Shown: piece after piece, positions 1 through 11,275 of the stretch
Layout: every line of letters starts with the position of its first letter
Numbering within the stretch: position 1 is the stretch's first letter
Position numbers and translations under genes: made by a program
The notes under the pieces: generated by a model
What the model saw: only the letters and a program-made list of their open reading frames with translations
The model's database searches: none
Told to the model about the DNA's origin: nothing
DNA from: Ashinkailepas kermadecensis
Lineage: Eukaryota > Arthropoda > Thecostraca > Neolepadidae
Assembly (NCBI GenBank): GCA_034440615.1
Contig: JAOTOM010004867.1
Location: 124,001 to 188,000, forward strand
Reading direction: 5' to 3'
Length of the DNA stretch: 64,000 bases

Positions 1-71
1 TGGTCCTCAGCCTGTGGTCCTCATGTGGTCCTCAGCCGGTGGTCCTCAGCCTGTGGTCCTCAGCCTGTGCT
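1..71. repeat. 14-bp tandem array cut by the window edge
   Basis: About five copies of TGGTCCTCAGCCTG, one of them shortened to 11 bp. The array begins at or before base 1, so its full length is unknown. Confidence 0.9.
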
Positions 72-601
72 GGTCCAGCGCCAGCACCGCCTAAGGAGTT
101 TAATCTTCATCGTACAACCGTTTGTTGGAACAAAAAATGCCTGTGGTTCGCCCTGATAACATAATCAAGGTTGTATCGATGAACAAAAATATAGTTTAAG
201 GAACGAGCAATTTGATTTCATTCCCCGAGTGTATCGGCCTAGCAGACATTGCTATGTTGAGGTGCACCAAATAAGCTCTACCTACGGATTCCAAATACCA
301 AATGATTTATTTATATAAATAAGAATCTATCATTGATCAATTTCTTGTTCTTCGAACATACCTTCAGTAACACCTTGTTTGTGTATATATGTTGAGATGA
401 CGTATGCTGAGGGCTGGTATACTCGATTCTGATCAGCATGGATGATCTGAATATGTCTTGTGAAGGATGCCAGAATCTGATACCCCAACAGCAACAAGAA
501 GTCGCACGTCAGATTTGGCCAGCCGAAACACCAAGCGCATGGCAGTCTTTGTTGTGTTGAAATATATGGTCTATGATTATCTGAATATTACTCTCCAAAA
601 G
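72..601. other. Unassigned sequence
   Basis: AT-leaning DNA before the first SINE. I see no coding potential, repeat or RNA gene here. Confidence 0.6.
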
Positions 602-1075
602 CTGCCTGGTTAGCTCAGTGCATAGGGCGGCGGCCTGCAGGGTCTCCCCGTCCTGGCACATGGGGCGGCGGCCTGCAGGGTCTCCCCGTCCTGGCACATG
701 GGGCGGCGGCCTGCAGGGTCTCCCCGTTTTGGCACATAGGGCGGCGGCCTGCAGGGTCTCCCCGTCTTGGCACGACGGGTTCGAGTATATTAGCTTCACG
801 CCCTCGCCATTAACGCCTCCGGCTGGGATGGCCAGTTGGCAGCTGGCCAGGCGAGGTCGGGGTGCAGACACCAGGCGGCTGTACTCCTGTCGCTGATGTG
901 GCCCATTGGTATGGGTACGTTAAACTATCGGTCACATTGTGCTATAGACTGGAATTTCCCGATCGGAAGGTGGGTTTATGGTCGGAAGGTGGGTTATGGT
1001 CAGTACAAGTACAAGCTTTTGCTTACCACTGACTGGGATTCTGTAAAGCCTCCCCAGCAACAATTCGAACTAAAT
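602..1075 (+). mobile_element. tRNA-derived SINE, family A, copy 1 (contains a minisatellite)
   Basis: The head resembles a tRNA: an A-box-like TAGCTCAGTGCATAGGGC at 611-628 and a B-box-like GGGTTCGAGTATA near 777-789. A body containing TAACGCCTCCGGCTGGGATG (about 811-830) follows, then a tail region with CCGATCGGAAGGTGGGTT (about 959-976). The body recurs at 20.9 kb, 49.1 kb and 63.8 kb, which defines the family. RNA polymerase III would drive it, and a partner LINE would copy it. Between the A and B boxes this copy carries four 38-bp repeats where the 49-kb copy has one. The 3' boundary is approximate because the tail here is duplicated and diverged. Confidence 0.85.
625..776 (+). repeat. 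38-bp x 4 minisatellite inside SINE-A copy 1
   Basis: Units start with GGGCGGCGG at 625, 663, 701 and 739, exactly 38 bp apart, each ending in a TGGCAC-type sequence. The unit corresponds to the segment between the A and B boxes of the SINE head; the 49-kb copy carries a single version. Confidence 0.95.
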
Positions 1076-1999
1076 ATGAAAGAAAGGGTTCTAGCAATGA
1101 TGCATGACAAGATATGACAGCTGATGTCAGTCCACTTTTCAGATATCCTGCACGTTCATCACTGGCAAAAACATTTGCTTTTCTCCAAAATAGTATAGCA
1201 ATTATCCGGTCTAGACAGGGGAGGAGCTTATCGCCCCTCCCGCTGCCACATTCTATACAGTTTGAGAACTAAACGTCGCAGCGCGTCACCCTCAGCTGCT
1301 GGTTATGACGTCATCAAGGAGACCATGTTTTCCGTTTCGACCCTCTGAGTGCGATATTTCCGCTCCGGTTAGCACGTTAGAGCTGCAACATGTTTGTGTG
1401 GCGTGGCGTATGCGATGAATGCAGACAAATGTTGAAGTCATGAATTAAGCAATCAATATAGAACTATCTCTGGGCTCATCGTAAGCCATCGCAGGTCCCT
1501 GAATTAAACGTAAATTCGTGTGAATCCAACTGTAAAGGAACATTGCCTGTCACAAGTGAAAAGTAACATGCTAAGATCTGGCGAGAGGTCAAGCGTAGGA
1601 GTACGTGTTCATGCCATTTCCAGGTCAGCACATATCAAACATGTTTTTGTCCACATCATAGGCACCAATATAGACTGCAACTGGATGTTGTATTTTGTAG
1701 ACACCTGCAGCATGAGGTTCGTATGCTAGGAAGATTGAGCAAGGCACATTTGATCTGCTCCAAGGTCACTACTGGCGAAACATAAATGGTAGCACAACAT
1801 GGTCCCATTTGACAAATTAACATTAACAAGAAATTACAAGTTAATTTATGTTTACTAATCACTGTTCAAATTTTGTCACATATAGCTCGAGCACTGAGCG
1901 TTGAGATAATTTGGTTACAAGGTGAACACCGCTATGTTGTAACACACTTTATTTGACTTGACCATGGCGCCAGTCACGTGGCGTGGACCATGGTCCCAG
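1076..1999. other. Unassigned sequence
   Basis: No gene or repeat recognised. A TGACGTCA palindrome (CRE-type) lies near 1308 and a CACGTG box near 1977, just before the next array. Confidence 0.5.
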
Positions 2000-2756
2000 A
2001 CGGTCATGTGACGACACTGACGACACTGACGACACTGACGACACTGACGGTCATGTGACGACACTGACGACACTGACGACACTGACGACACTGACGGTCA
2101 TGTGACGACACTGACGACACTGACGACACTGACGGTCATGTGACGACACTGACGACACTGACGGTCATGTGACGACACTGACGACACTGACGACACTGAC
2201 GACACTGACGGTCATGTGACGACACTGACGACACTGACGACACTGACGGTCATGTGACGACACTGACGACACTGACGACACTGACGACACTGACGGTCAT
2301 GTAGAACTGACGACACTGACGACACTGACGGACGACACTGACGGTCATGTGACGACACTGACGACACTGACGACACTGACGGTCATGTGACGACACTGTG
2401 ACACTGACGACGCTGACGGTCATGTGACGACACTGACGACACTGACGGTCATGTGACGACACTGACGGTCATGTGACGACACTGACGACACTGACGGTCA
2501 TGTGACGACACTTACGACACTGACGACACTGACGGTCATGTAACGACACTGACGACACTGACGACACTGACGGTCATGTGACGACACTGACGATACTGAC
2601 GACACTGACGACACTGACGGTCATGTGACGACACTGACGACACTGACGACACTGACGGTCATGCGACGACACTGACGACACTGACGACACTGACGACACT
2701 GACGGTCATGTGACGACACTGACGACACTGACGACACTGACGACACTGACGACACT
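2000..2756. repeat. 9-bp array punctuated by an 11-bp variant
   Basis: Runs of two to five GACGACACT units are separated by ACGGTCATGTG, giving irregular composite blocks of about 30-50 bp over 757 bp. A few units are mutated (near 2305, 2390 and 2590). Both strands show short open frames that are only repeat shadows. Confidence 0.97.
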
Positions 2757-3191
2757 CTGTACAATCGGTCACCGAACATGTAAATGTAATGCAAATGTAC
2801 TTCCAAAACTGGCAAGGTATGGGCTATTTCCGCCAACATGAGGCAAGTCGGTGGATTGCTTGGGGACGTACATGGATAGGAACGTAAGATTGAAAATATT
2901 CCATTTTCAACATCCACCTGACATGTGCCGTCATGCATAATGTCTAAGGTCACAATTGTTCTGCCTCCGAACGTGCATAATTGGCCGTTTGCACCAGCTC
3001 GACCCGTCGTTCCCTCTCAATTGAGGATCTTCAGCCAGCACCCAGCTATTGCAATGTTAGTAACGCATAGCCTGAAATAACTTTGGCTCTCGGTGAGTTT
3101 CCCATTCGTTCATAGCGCCTTCAATGGCTTAATTTTGTTGCGAACGAGGGCGAAGCCCAAACTTCCTTGTATTACGACAAACGTCCACGAG
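2757..3191. other. Unassigned spacer between arrays
   Basis: Ordinary unique-looking DNA. No coding or RNA signal seen. Confidence 0.5.
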
Positions 3192-3636
3192 CGACCCGGC
3201 CCGACCCGGCCCGGTCATACCCGGCCATACCCTGCCCGACCTGACCCGACCTGACCCGGCCATACCCGGCCCGGCCATACCCGGCCCGACCCGGCCCGAC
3301 CTGACCCGGCCAGACCTGACCCGGCCATACCCGGCCCGACCCGACCCGGTCATACCCGGCCATACCCTGCCCGACCTGACCCGACCTGACCCGGCTATAC
3401 CCGGCCCGGCCATACCCGGCCCGACCCGGCCCGACCTGACCCGGCCATACCCGGCCCGACCCGACCGGGCCAGACCTGACCCAACCTGACCCGACCCGGC
3501 CCGACCCGGCCATACCCGGCGGCCATACCCGCCCGACCCAGCCCGACCTGATCCGGCCCGACCCGACCCGACCCGACCCGGCCATACCCGGCGGCCATAC
3601 CCTGCCCGACCCAGCCAGACCTGATCCGGCCCGACA
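3192..3636. repeat. Pentamer-based array (CCGAC/CCGGC/CATAC)
   Basis: 445 bp of five-base words in changing order, mostly CCCGAC, CCCGGC and CCATAC. Blocks of about 110-115 bp recur, for example the stretch beginning near 3215 and again near 3345, which suggests duplication of larger segments as well as single words. The minus strand reads as Gly/Arg/Ser-rich open frames in all three phases; these are repeat artefacts. Confidence 0.95.
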
Positions 3637-3840
3637 GCGCCGGATCGGGCATTGTCCGGATTGTCACAGCGCTTGAAGTCCCAATCTCGTCGCGCGAGCT
3701 AGGCCCGGTCGCCTAGTTTTTTATTTTTACCTCTCCTATCACAATTTTCTCTTCGAAATATGCGAATTCGTGTTCAAGGGAAGTGCTTATGTCCGAGCAT
3801 ATGCGGTGTCTGCAACATCTAACCGACAGCCAGCCAGCAG

Positions 3841-3876
3841 CAGGTCACGTGGTTCTGCGTCGCGCCACGTGACCTG
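3841..3876. promoter_or_regulatory. Perfect 12-bp inverted repeat with two CACGTG boxes
   Basis: CAGGTCACGTGG (3841-3852) is exactly mirrored by CCACGTGACCTG (3865-3876) across a 12-base spacer. Each arm holds a CACGTG E-box of the kind bound by USF, MYC and MITF/TFE family bHLH-zip proteins. No gene start is evident next to it, so a regulatory role is inference. Confidence 0.5.
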
Positions 3877-3922
3877 TGCTCCTCGAGGCCGGGCGGCTGC
3901 GTGCTAGAGTCAGTCCGATGGA

Positions 3923-4105
3923 TTGTTTGTTTGTTTATTGGGTGGTTCACGACGCGCTTTTTGCACATTCACGGCTAATGGTGCCGCCCACGCTGTTTCG
4001 CCGGTGGGCCGCGGGATTGGGAAGTGTCCCGAGTGGTGCGAGTGTCGAACCCGGGACCTTTGGTACCCAGAGCCCAACACCTTAACCACTCGGCCATCCC
4101 CGCCC
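3923..4105 (-). mobile_element. tRNA-derived SINE, family B, complete copy with target-site duplication
   Basis: Read on the minus strand, the head has a TGGCCGAGTGGTTAAGG A box (complement of about 4080-4096) and a GGGTTCGACAC B box (complement of 4043-4053), like a Ser/Leu-type tRNA. A body of about 90 bp follows, ending in AAACAAACAAACAA. The flanks CAGTCCGATGGA (3911-3922) and CAGTTCGATGGA (4106-4117) differ at one base and are most simply a 12-bp target-site duplication. A truncated relative lies at 31528-31620. A genuine tRNA gene is unlikely because of the long tail and the duplication. Confidence 0.9.
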
Positions 4106-4152
4106 CAGTTCGATGGAGGGTGCCACGCTGAACGATTGTGTGTGGCCTAAAC

Positions 4153-4416
4153 GGAGCAGGAGGGATGCGAGATAAGGGAGCAGGAGGGATGCGAGATAAG
4201 GGAGCAGGAGGGATGCGAGATAAGGGAGCAGGAGGGATGCGAGATAAGGGAGCAGGAGGGATGCGAGATAAGGGAGCAGGAGGGATGCGAGATAAGGGAG
4301 CAGGAGGGATGCGAGATAAGGGAGCAGGAGGGATGCGAGATAAGGGAGCAGGAGGGATGCGAGATAAGGGAGCAGGAGGGATGCGAGATAAGGGATCAGG
4401 AGGGATGCGAGATAAG
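4153..4416. repeat. 24-bp x 11 array
   Basis: Exactly 264 bp of a unit containing GGAGCAGGAGGGATGCGAG; one unit has a G-to-T change near 4396. It begins 36 bp beyond the SINE-B target-site duplication. Since 24 is a multiple of three, open frames run through on both strands. Confidence 0.98.
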
Positions 4417-4492
4417 AAGCAACGATGACACAGCATGGCGCCAGGCCTAATTCGACAATTGAGGATTGTGCACCTAGGCTTGGAATAACTAC

Positions 4493-5224
4493 ACAATGTT
4501 TGTCAGATGAGCCCGATTGTCAGATGAGCACAATGTTTGTCAGATGAGCCCGATTGTCAGATGAGCACAATGTTTGTCAGATGAGCCCGATTGTTTGTCA
4601 GATGAGCCCGATTGTCAGATGAGCACAATGTTTGTCAGATGAGCCCGATTGTCAGATGAGCACAATGTTTGTCAGATGAGCCCGATTGTTTGTCAGATGA
4701 GCCCGATTGTCAGATGAGCACAATGTTTGTCAGATGAGCCCGATTGTTTGTCAGATGAGCACATTGTTTGTCAGATGAGCCCGATTGTCAGATGAGCACA
4801 ATGTTTGTCAGATGAGCCCGATTGTCAGATGAGCACAATGTTTGTCAGATGAGCCCGATTGTCAGATGAGCACAATGTTTGTCAGATGAGCCCGATTGTC
4901 AGATGAGCACAATGTTTGTCAGATGAGCCCGATTGTTTGTCAGATGAGCACAATGTTTGTCAGATGAGCCCGATTGTCAGATGAGCACAATGTTTGTCAG
5001 ATGAGCCCGATTGTTTGTCAGATGAGCACAATTTTTGTCAGATGAGCCCGATTGTCAGATGAGCACAATGTTTGTCAGATGAGCCCGATTGTCAGATGAG
5101 CACAATGTTTGTCAGATGAGCCCGATTGTCAGGTGAGCCCGATTGTTTGTCAGATGAGCCCGATTGTCAGATGAGCCCGATTGTTTGTCAGATGAGCCCG
5201 ATTGTTTGTCAGATGAGCCCGATT
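4493..5224. repeat. Composite 37-bp array (21 + 16 bp half-units)
   Basis: TGTTTGTCAGATGAGCCCGAT alternates with TGTCAGATGAGCACAA. Both share the core GTCAGATGAGC, so the unit probably arose by duplication and divergence of a shorter ancestor. Half-units are sometimes repeated out of order, and near the right end only the CCCGAT form persists. Confidence 0.97.
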
Positions 5225-5464
5225 TTGCTGGAAGATTGCAGCCAATTTCGGTCGGATCGGATTGTGTTTTAACACAATCTGATTGCACATTTGACAAATT
5301 GGAAGACACGACCTTTGCAATCGGACTCGTGTGGCGAATATCGAGCACGCATGCCACATTGAATACACGAGCTTCCAACCGAGCACAGTTGTAGTCAACC
5401 CGTAAACTACCTGTCGCAGTACGGTGCCTGATAGTAATGCTGCATCGGAGGAAACTCGCACCTC

Positions 5465-5880
5465 AGCTCACACCCTCACTCGTCCAGCTCACACCCTCAC
5501 TCGTCCAGCTCACACCTTCACTCGTCCAGCTCATACCCTCACTCGTCCAGCTCACACCCTCACTCGTCCAGCTCACACCCTCACTCGTCCGGCTCATACC
5601 CTCACTCGTCCAGCTCACACCCTCACTCGTCCGGCTCATACCCTCACTCGTCCAGCTCACACCCTCACTCGTCCAGCTCACACCCTTACTCGTCCGGCTC
5701 ATACCCTCACTCGTCCAGCTCACACCCTCACTCGTCCAGCTCACACCCTTACTCGTCCGGCTCATACCCTCACTCGTCCAGCTCACACCCTCACTCGTCT
5801 GGCTGACACCCTCACTCGTCCAGCTCACACCCTCACTCGTCCAGCTCACACCCTCACTCATCCGGCTCATACCTTCACTG
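5465..5880. repeat. 21-bp x ~20 array
   Basis: Units are built on CTCACACCCTCACTCGTCC with CAG/CGG and CAC/CAT variants in a patchy, recurring order. The period is a multiple of three, so both plus-strand readings and one minus-strand reading remain open; none is treated as a gene. Confidence 0.98.
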
Positions 5881-6234
5881 ACCCCTATAATGTCTCCTTA
5901 TGCTCTGAGGCATAATGTAGTTCAATCAGCCTATGTTAAATATTTGTAGTAAAAAGCGAGCAAGTCAAGTTAAACTATGCTGACGTACGGTCACGTACTA
6001 AACACTCGACCAAATTACTATGCAAAGAGATGTTTTCTACCCATTTCAACGTCACATAATCCCACTACACCCATTCATGCGGCATTAACGGTCCCCGGCA
6101 AGCAGAAATACAGAGACATGCGAACCTACGGCAACTATTGACACCAAGTGCTCGGCCACCTTCAGTAGCGAAAATCACAGATAACTTTTTTACAAGCATT
6201 CATTGAACACTATATATCAAATCATAGAAAGGAT
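5881..6234. other. Unassigned sequence
   Basis: No gene, array or element recognised. Confidence 0.5.
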
Positions 6235-6718
6235 TTGAACGATTCTTTCTACATATCTCACGAATCGTCCGTCGATGGTGTTTGTCAACGGGAAATTTCA
6301 GAGTGGATATCATTGTCACTGGCGGCATTCCTGAGGGTGTCATGCTGGACGCCTTGCTGTTCTCGGTCTACATCAATGACAAGTCTTCTTTCCTCACCTC
6401 GTCTGCATTTACTATGTATACGGACGTCACCATCAGCTATGAATGCAGACGACTTCACGATTTACCACCGGATAACCAACTCCCAGGACTGCTTCTCTAA
6501 ACAGATTTACATCTTCCGTGCGCTTGGCCGTCCTACTGGCGACACACCTCAGCCCCTGGAAGTGCCTGTCGCTTGCAATCGCTCTCCGGACTAAGCCTAT
6601 TACTCATGTCTCCACTGTCAATTTCTGTGGCCTAGAGCGTGCCTCAGAAGGCGGCGAGCTCGGAGTGTTTCTCCACACAGGAACGACATTTTCGACTCAC
6701 ATAGATCATCTGATGTGA
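6235..6718 (+). pseudogene. Degenerate reverse-transcriptase fragment of a non-LTR retrotransposon
   Basis: Short readings in different frames can be laid along the RT fingers/palm. At about 6320-6400 there is a GIPEGVMLDALLFSVYIND reading, comparable to the GVPQGSVLGPLLF...IN block. It is followed by a degraded YADD-like region (TMYTDVTISY and NADDFTIY readings, duplicated near 6405-6465). Around 6655-6715 an ELGVFLHTGTTFSTHIDHL reading fits the thumb-proximal LGV...HI block. The frame changes at least twice and the 5' and 3' parts are missing. It is a decayed jockey/CR1-type copy, clearly different from the LINE at 21-25 kb. Assignment to the RT family is fairly secure; the clade is not. 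Confidence 0.7.
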
Positions 6719-7381
6719 AAAACAAACAAACAGAGGTCTCTTAATTAATCAAATCGCTTCAAACCGAAATTCCTAATGAAGAAATCCGATTCGCCTTCCA
6801 CTAGCCACGGCCGTGTGATTCGCCAATGCAGTGAAACTTCGGTCCCCATTGCTCTTTTATTTCACCGGGGGGAAAAAGCCCTTGGGCTATGCCACTGCTA
6901 GGACCCAACAGCAGAATTAGCAGCATGCATTTTGGTTGGCATACATATGACGTAGCTTATATTTAAACCGTATTATAGCAACACACGAAATGACTGGCAC
7001 CTCCAGACAATACTTCTGACCCAATCCGCTGAAGGACATAATATGGGACCGTCTGATTTGGTCGAGCTAGGGAAGTGTATTACTGCTTCCACAGCCAGGA
7101 AGCCATTGTTCAAATGCTTGATAAAGAGAAAACTATACCAGTGTATAAGCATGGCACTCTTAGCATTCGTGACGTATGGGATCATTAAGCCTGACATTGC
7201 CTTTGAACTTTGGCGAGGGCCTTTGCCTTGAATAAGCCGCATTGTGATGCAGAAACAAAGCGATGATTTTATGGCTAGCGACGCATGGTTCACTTTTGTG
7301 CTCATTTACACCTCAGTCACTTAACCCGACATGATATCATCCTTGATGAAGTCGGGCAGACCAGCCATAGTCGTCCGATAT
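6719..7381. other. Unassigned sequence
   Basis: A 110-codon minus-strand frame at 6973-7305 shows no family resemblance I can name and may be chance. Confidence 0.4.
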
Positions 7382-7483
7382 TACGTGGTGGTGCCTGGTG
7401 CACTCGCCGTAACTCTCTGATCCTAATTGACGGTGCCTGATGCCCTGGTCATAGCTCTCTGATCCTAATTGACGGTGCCTGAT
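7382..7483. repeat. 42-bp x ~2.4 repeat
   Basis: TCTCTGATCCTAATTGACGG recurs 42 bp apart (about 7414 and 7456), with a diverged partial unit upstream. Confidence 0.85.
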
Positions 7484-7790
7484 TGGCAGGGAACGTGAGG
7501 GAAATATGACGAGCAACACATTCCCCGTGTTTATGGCCTGTTTTGCCAACTACAAGCATATAAATCGGCCCGACATTTGAAATGGCGCCAACCAGAGTGC
7601 CGACCTGAAAATCGGCCTGCCTGGACAAAGTTTCCATCTGGCAAATTGGCGCGACATGTTCGCTCCATAATTCACGCGCCGCGGCAGAAGTTGGACAGGG
7701 AGCGTGACGGTGGCGACATGGCTGAGTGGCGCGCTCCACTGGCTGCCGCGACAAACACGCCCCAGATTTAGACTGACCGGCAGCCAGGCC
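7484..7790. other. Unassigned GC-richer sequence
   Basis: No recognisable gene. Overlapping open frames on both strands lack family motifs. Confidence 0.4.
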
Positions 7791-7880
7791 GAGCTGACGC
7801 AGGCTGATGCAGGCTGACGCAGGCTGAGGAAGGCTGGGGCAGGCTGTGGTAGGCTGGAATGGCCGCAGTAGGCTGCGGTG
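7791..7880. repeat. 10-bp array (AGGCTGACGC type)
   Basis: Nine degenerate units of AGGCTGACGC, AGGCTGATGC and AGGCTGGGGC type. Degeneracy increases toward the right edge. Confidence 0.9.
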
Positions 7881-9868
7881 CGGTGTTGTATTCTGTGTTG
7901 GTATTCGGTGGCATGAGACGTTTGCACGTATTATGCCAAAACAAAGCCATTTTTCTTGGTTGATGAAAGGCTGCTCCAGGCAGAGACTCTGGAGGGCATG
8001 CCAGGCCAATGTTTCCAGTTTGATGAGCTTTCAAAAGCCAGTCAGAAATGTACACGCTACGATCATAAGTACTATTTGTCAGGAAACATCATTGATGCAG
8101 AACCCATATGTTGTACGTTTTACGCTACTAAATATGCAAATAAATGGCAGAGTCGTTTCCAGGTCAGGAAAGTAGGGAGCAGGGGTCAATATTATATTAA
8201 AGCAAGCTTCTTGAACACCGTCACACCGTGTTGATTTCTTTGGAATTCCTGTAGTAAAATGATGTACTAATCATCGGCATAGGCGGATCAAGATCAGCTG
8301 TGGATAGGAGGCATCAACAGGTACCTATTAGATATCGGAACGCGTGAAGCTTCACCAACTTTTATGTACTCACTGATGCACTAGATGTTGCGGACAGAGG
8401 CGGATCAACGGCAAACAAGGCGTGTACCTCATCTGGTGTACCTGACGTCACCTATGATGTAACGTTTTATTTGCAGAGGAACATTCAGCATAGTATTACT
8501 AAAACACTCATTGTTTATGAAAAAAAAACATTCAGTTGAATACCAAGCGACGTTTCGCTGTCCAGACGTATTTCTCCCAATTTCGGTCGCCCCGGATACG
8601 CCGATGGATCGCATTTTTACATTTATTAGCCCACTATTGAAAGCACGATGAATTGGGAATCAATTGGCAGTAACTGGATCCGATAATGAGACTGCATCTA
8701 AGAGCTGTAGGATACTAATAATTGGCATTATTTCTCCGTGTTTTGTCTCCCGCATCGGTCGATTTCACAAGTTATGAGGTTTGCTTTCATGCAAATGTAG
8801 CTAATAATGCATTTTAACGATAATAAACATGGTCCATTGGTTAGTAAGACATCAAGGGGTGGGCGAATAAGCCACTTTACCAATGTAATTATTATGTATG
8901 CCTTGCATAATAGGATTTAAAAAAAAAGTACGAGGCCCCACCAACGGTAAAGTTTGATTTGAAACACAATCCAGAGCCTGATCCGTTCCGTGCCGTGTTG
9001 AAACAGCGTGTGATTATTGGATGGACTGGATCGAGGGTGGCAGGGCGCCCATCACATGGTCCAAAACCATGCTGGCGCCACGTGGCAGGACCCGAGCACA
9101 TCACATGTTCCAAAACCATGTTGGCACCAAGGTGAAAAATTTAGGTGGAAAATTAGCTTTAAAAATGTAGCCAAAGGGTGGAAAAGTGTTGTGAAATTGA
9201 TCGGGAAACGACCTTAAATGTCATGAATGTTCTGAAGAAGCTGTCATCAGCATTTTCCTCCGTTTGAGTTTTCTCCGTTGTTCCTTTTCTGTTGCTATGC
9301 TCGTGGTAGGCAACATGGGCTCAGGTATCAGTTAAGCTTGAAGCTAATGCTGGTTCTTGGATCGACATCCTCCATCTCTGCTAACAATTACTGCATTTAC
9401 TGATGCAATATTTCGATATCCACCCTATCACTTTTCAGCTTACTTTAATTGAGCGTTGCATTGCGACATATTTTAGATTATCAGTTCACTTTTATACTAT
9501 CGAGGAAGTTTGACACCTCCATCGAAACCAGCATTCAAACTACTAATGTGTTGTTGCCATATTGGAGCGATATCAATACTAAATATAAATCGAATAATCC
9601 TTGCGAATCCAAGAAACTCGTGACGTATATTGCCAATCATTGCCGGCCATTGCCGGTCAAACCAGGTGAGGCCGAACAAAATCCTCCAGAATTGACAAGC
9701 TTGGAAACAGATTGGGCTTTGCCAACAGGAGCATCACAAGCAGCACCGTCAAAACGGGACGACCCTTGGTCTGTCCTCATCAGGTCAAGAAAATCTGGCC
9801 GAACAAGCCCAAAACCGGTAGAAATTGTAATAACTTCGTTATGTGTTGCGAGGGCGAAGGGCTAAAAT
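7881..9868. other. Unassigned, AT-richer sequence
   Basis: Two kilobases without a recognisable gene or array. A short near-duplication, CACATGGTCCAAAACCATG and a CACATGTTCCAAAACCATG form, lies at about 9053-9120. Open frames of 60-138 codons here have no motif I recognise. Confidence 0.45.
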
Positions 9869-9955
9869 GCTTTGGACAGGCGTCTGTCAAAGAAGAGAAG
9901 CTTTGGATAGGCGTCTGTCAAAGGAAAGAAGCTTTGGATAGGCGTTTGACAAATA
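9869..9955. repeat. 31-bp x ~2.8 repeat
   Basis: GCTTTGGATAGGCGTCTGTC-type units start at 9869, 9900 and 9931, exactly 31 bp apart. Confidence 0.92.
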
Positions 9956-10129
9956 CAATAAGCTCAATGGTTAGCTTTATATCTTGGTCAGACAAGAACT
10001 AGCCTTAGTTAGTAATAAAAAGAGCCAAAAAAAAGGAAATGGGAATCAAAACAGAAATATGAAACAATAAAAGCACAAAAAAATACGGAAGATGGCCGTG
10101 GAAAGTGTAATTGTAGGGGGGTTATTGGT

Positions 10130-10485
10130 GACTTGAGTAGGAAGGGAGAGATGTTAGCAAGAGAGGTGGAGCGCCTGAGGTGCTTAGTGGCAGGACCCAT
10201 CATAGGTAATGCCAGTCAAGCAAGCCGGGTGCAGGATTTGAGGAGTGCTATGAATGGTAATAGTGAGGCCTAGGTTAATAGAGAGTGGACAGTAACCAGA
10301 CGTCGGAGTACCAGACTAGTTCTAAGGAAAATTGACACAGGCTTTGAAAGGCATAATTGGTTTGAGGTATTGCAAGAGAGGGATAATTCGCCCCACCCCC
10401 TGATGTCTAGAAAAAGCCTACAGCATAATTCCACTGCAAGGCAACGAGAAGGAACATACGTGGCAGTGTCTATCAAGTTGTATTT
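10130..10485 (+). pseudogene. LINE ORF1 N-terminal remnant
   Basis: The plus-strand reading has a charged, heptad-like start (GEMLAREVERLRCLV at about 10145-10190), matching the coiled-coil position in the ORF1 at 21.2 kb. It continues through an in-frame stop near 10270 to a WTVTRRRSTRLVLRK segment and a HNWFEVLQERDNS segment, comparable to the SNRFQALEDCPQDNS of the 21-kb copy. It stops near the point where the GDS motif should follow. Confidence 0.55.
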
Positions 10486-10870
10486 TCAGATTTAGCAAAC
10501 AATTTTTTGAGGTCTGATGGCCTATAGAATGCCTCAATCCAAAATCTTGTTACATTCTTTATAATGATATCCAACCGCAAAGATTCTACTCCTTCTCTAT
10601 GTTCTGTATCCTCTATGTTATGACATTTCATTACTTGCCTCACATGCAAGAGAATCCCACCTCCAATCCTTCCCTTCCTTTGGTGAGCATGCATGCTGTA
10701 GCCGGTCAATTCAAGTTATCGCAAGTTGTCTGCAAAAAAAAACTTTCATGGACCCATATTTCGGCTATGCATACCAAATCTAGCTGTTCATACAACACAT
10801 ATGCATGCAGTTCCCCAATTTTGTTCCTAGCATTTCTAGCATTTACATCAAAACATGATAAACTATTATT
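10485..10870 (-). pseudogene. LINE endonuclease-domain remnant
   Basis: On the minus strand a NARNARNKIGELHAYVY...LDLVCIAEIWVHES reading (about 10745-10870) carries the N and E blocks of an apurinic-type endonuclease. After a frame change, a GRIGGGILLHVRQ...IEAFYRPSD reading (about 10500-10690) matches the middle of the domain, where the 21-kb copy reads GGGVMLYVNS and ALYRSG. The GDFN and SDH blocks are lost at the inversion junction near 10485. Confidence 0.75.
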
Positions 10871-10937
10871 TTCTTTGCTTACAATACTTTTCTCTTTATC
10901 AGCTATATACCCCTATGACCTGCCTAATTTCACTGTT

Positions 10938-11275
10938 TCCTACCCAGAGCCTCCTGATACCCATTGCTGAGCAATTCCACTCCTCTCTTGCTCAGATGTA
11001 ACCCATCTAATGCGAATATCTCAGTCCTTCCCAAAACAAATCCCCACAGATCCAAGAACCTCACCCCAAGCTCCTAGCAAATCTTGGCCACCCTGCTATT
11101 CAGTCCAATGGCCCCAGAATACCGTTATACACTTGCACTTACCACGGGGAGGATGGATGTTATCACTCCTCTTTTCCTACTTCCTGCTAACCTACCTATC
11201 AAAGCCTTGCACACTTTTATTGTTTCAGTAGTTTTGCTTCTTCTACATCATCCACACCAACATGCACAATGACTA
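10938..11275 (-). pseudogene. LINE ORF1 SGNH-hydrolase-like C-terminal remnant
   Basis: A minus-strand VIVHVGVDDV reading near 11275 and an EIFALDGLHLSKRGVELL reading ending in a natural stop near 10938 match the GVNNV and DGLHFSEKGVQVL blocks of the ORF1 at 21.2 kb. The DGLH block has the Asp-x-x-His spacing of the SGNH/GDSL esterase active site. The stretch between the two blocks is frameshifted. Confidence 0.7.

Noticed and set aside
4028..4105. Genuine tRNA-Ser/Leu gene
   Set aside because: The tRNA-like part continues into a SINE body with an AAAC-repeat tail and is bounded by a target-site duplication.
4493..5224. CRISPR array
   Set aside because: The apparent spacers are themselves the repeated half-unit; there are no unique spacers and no cas genes, and the context is eukaryotic.
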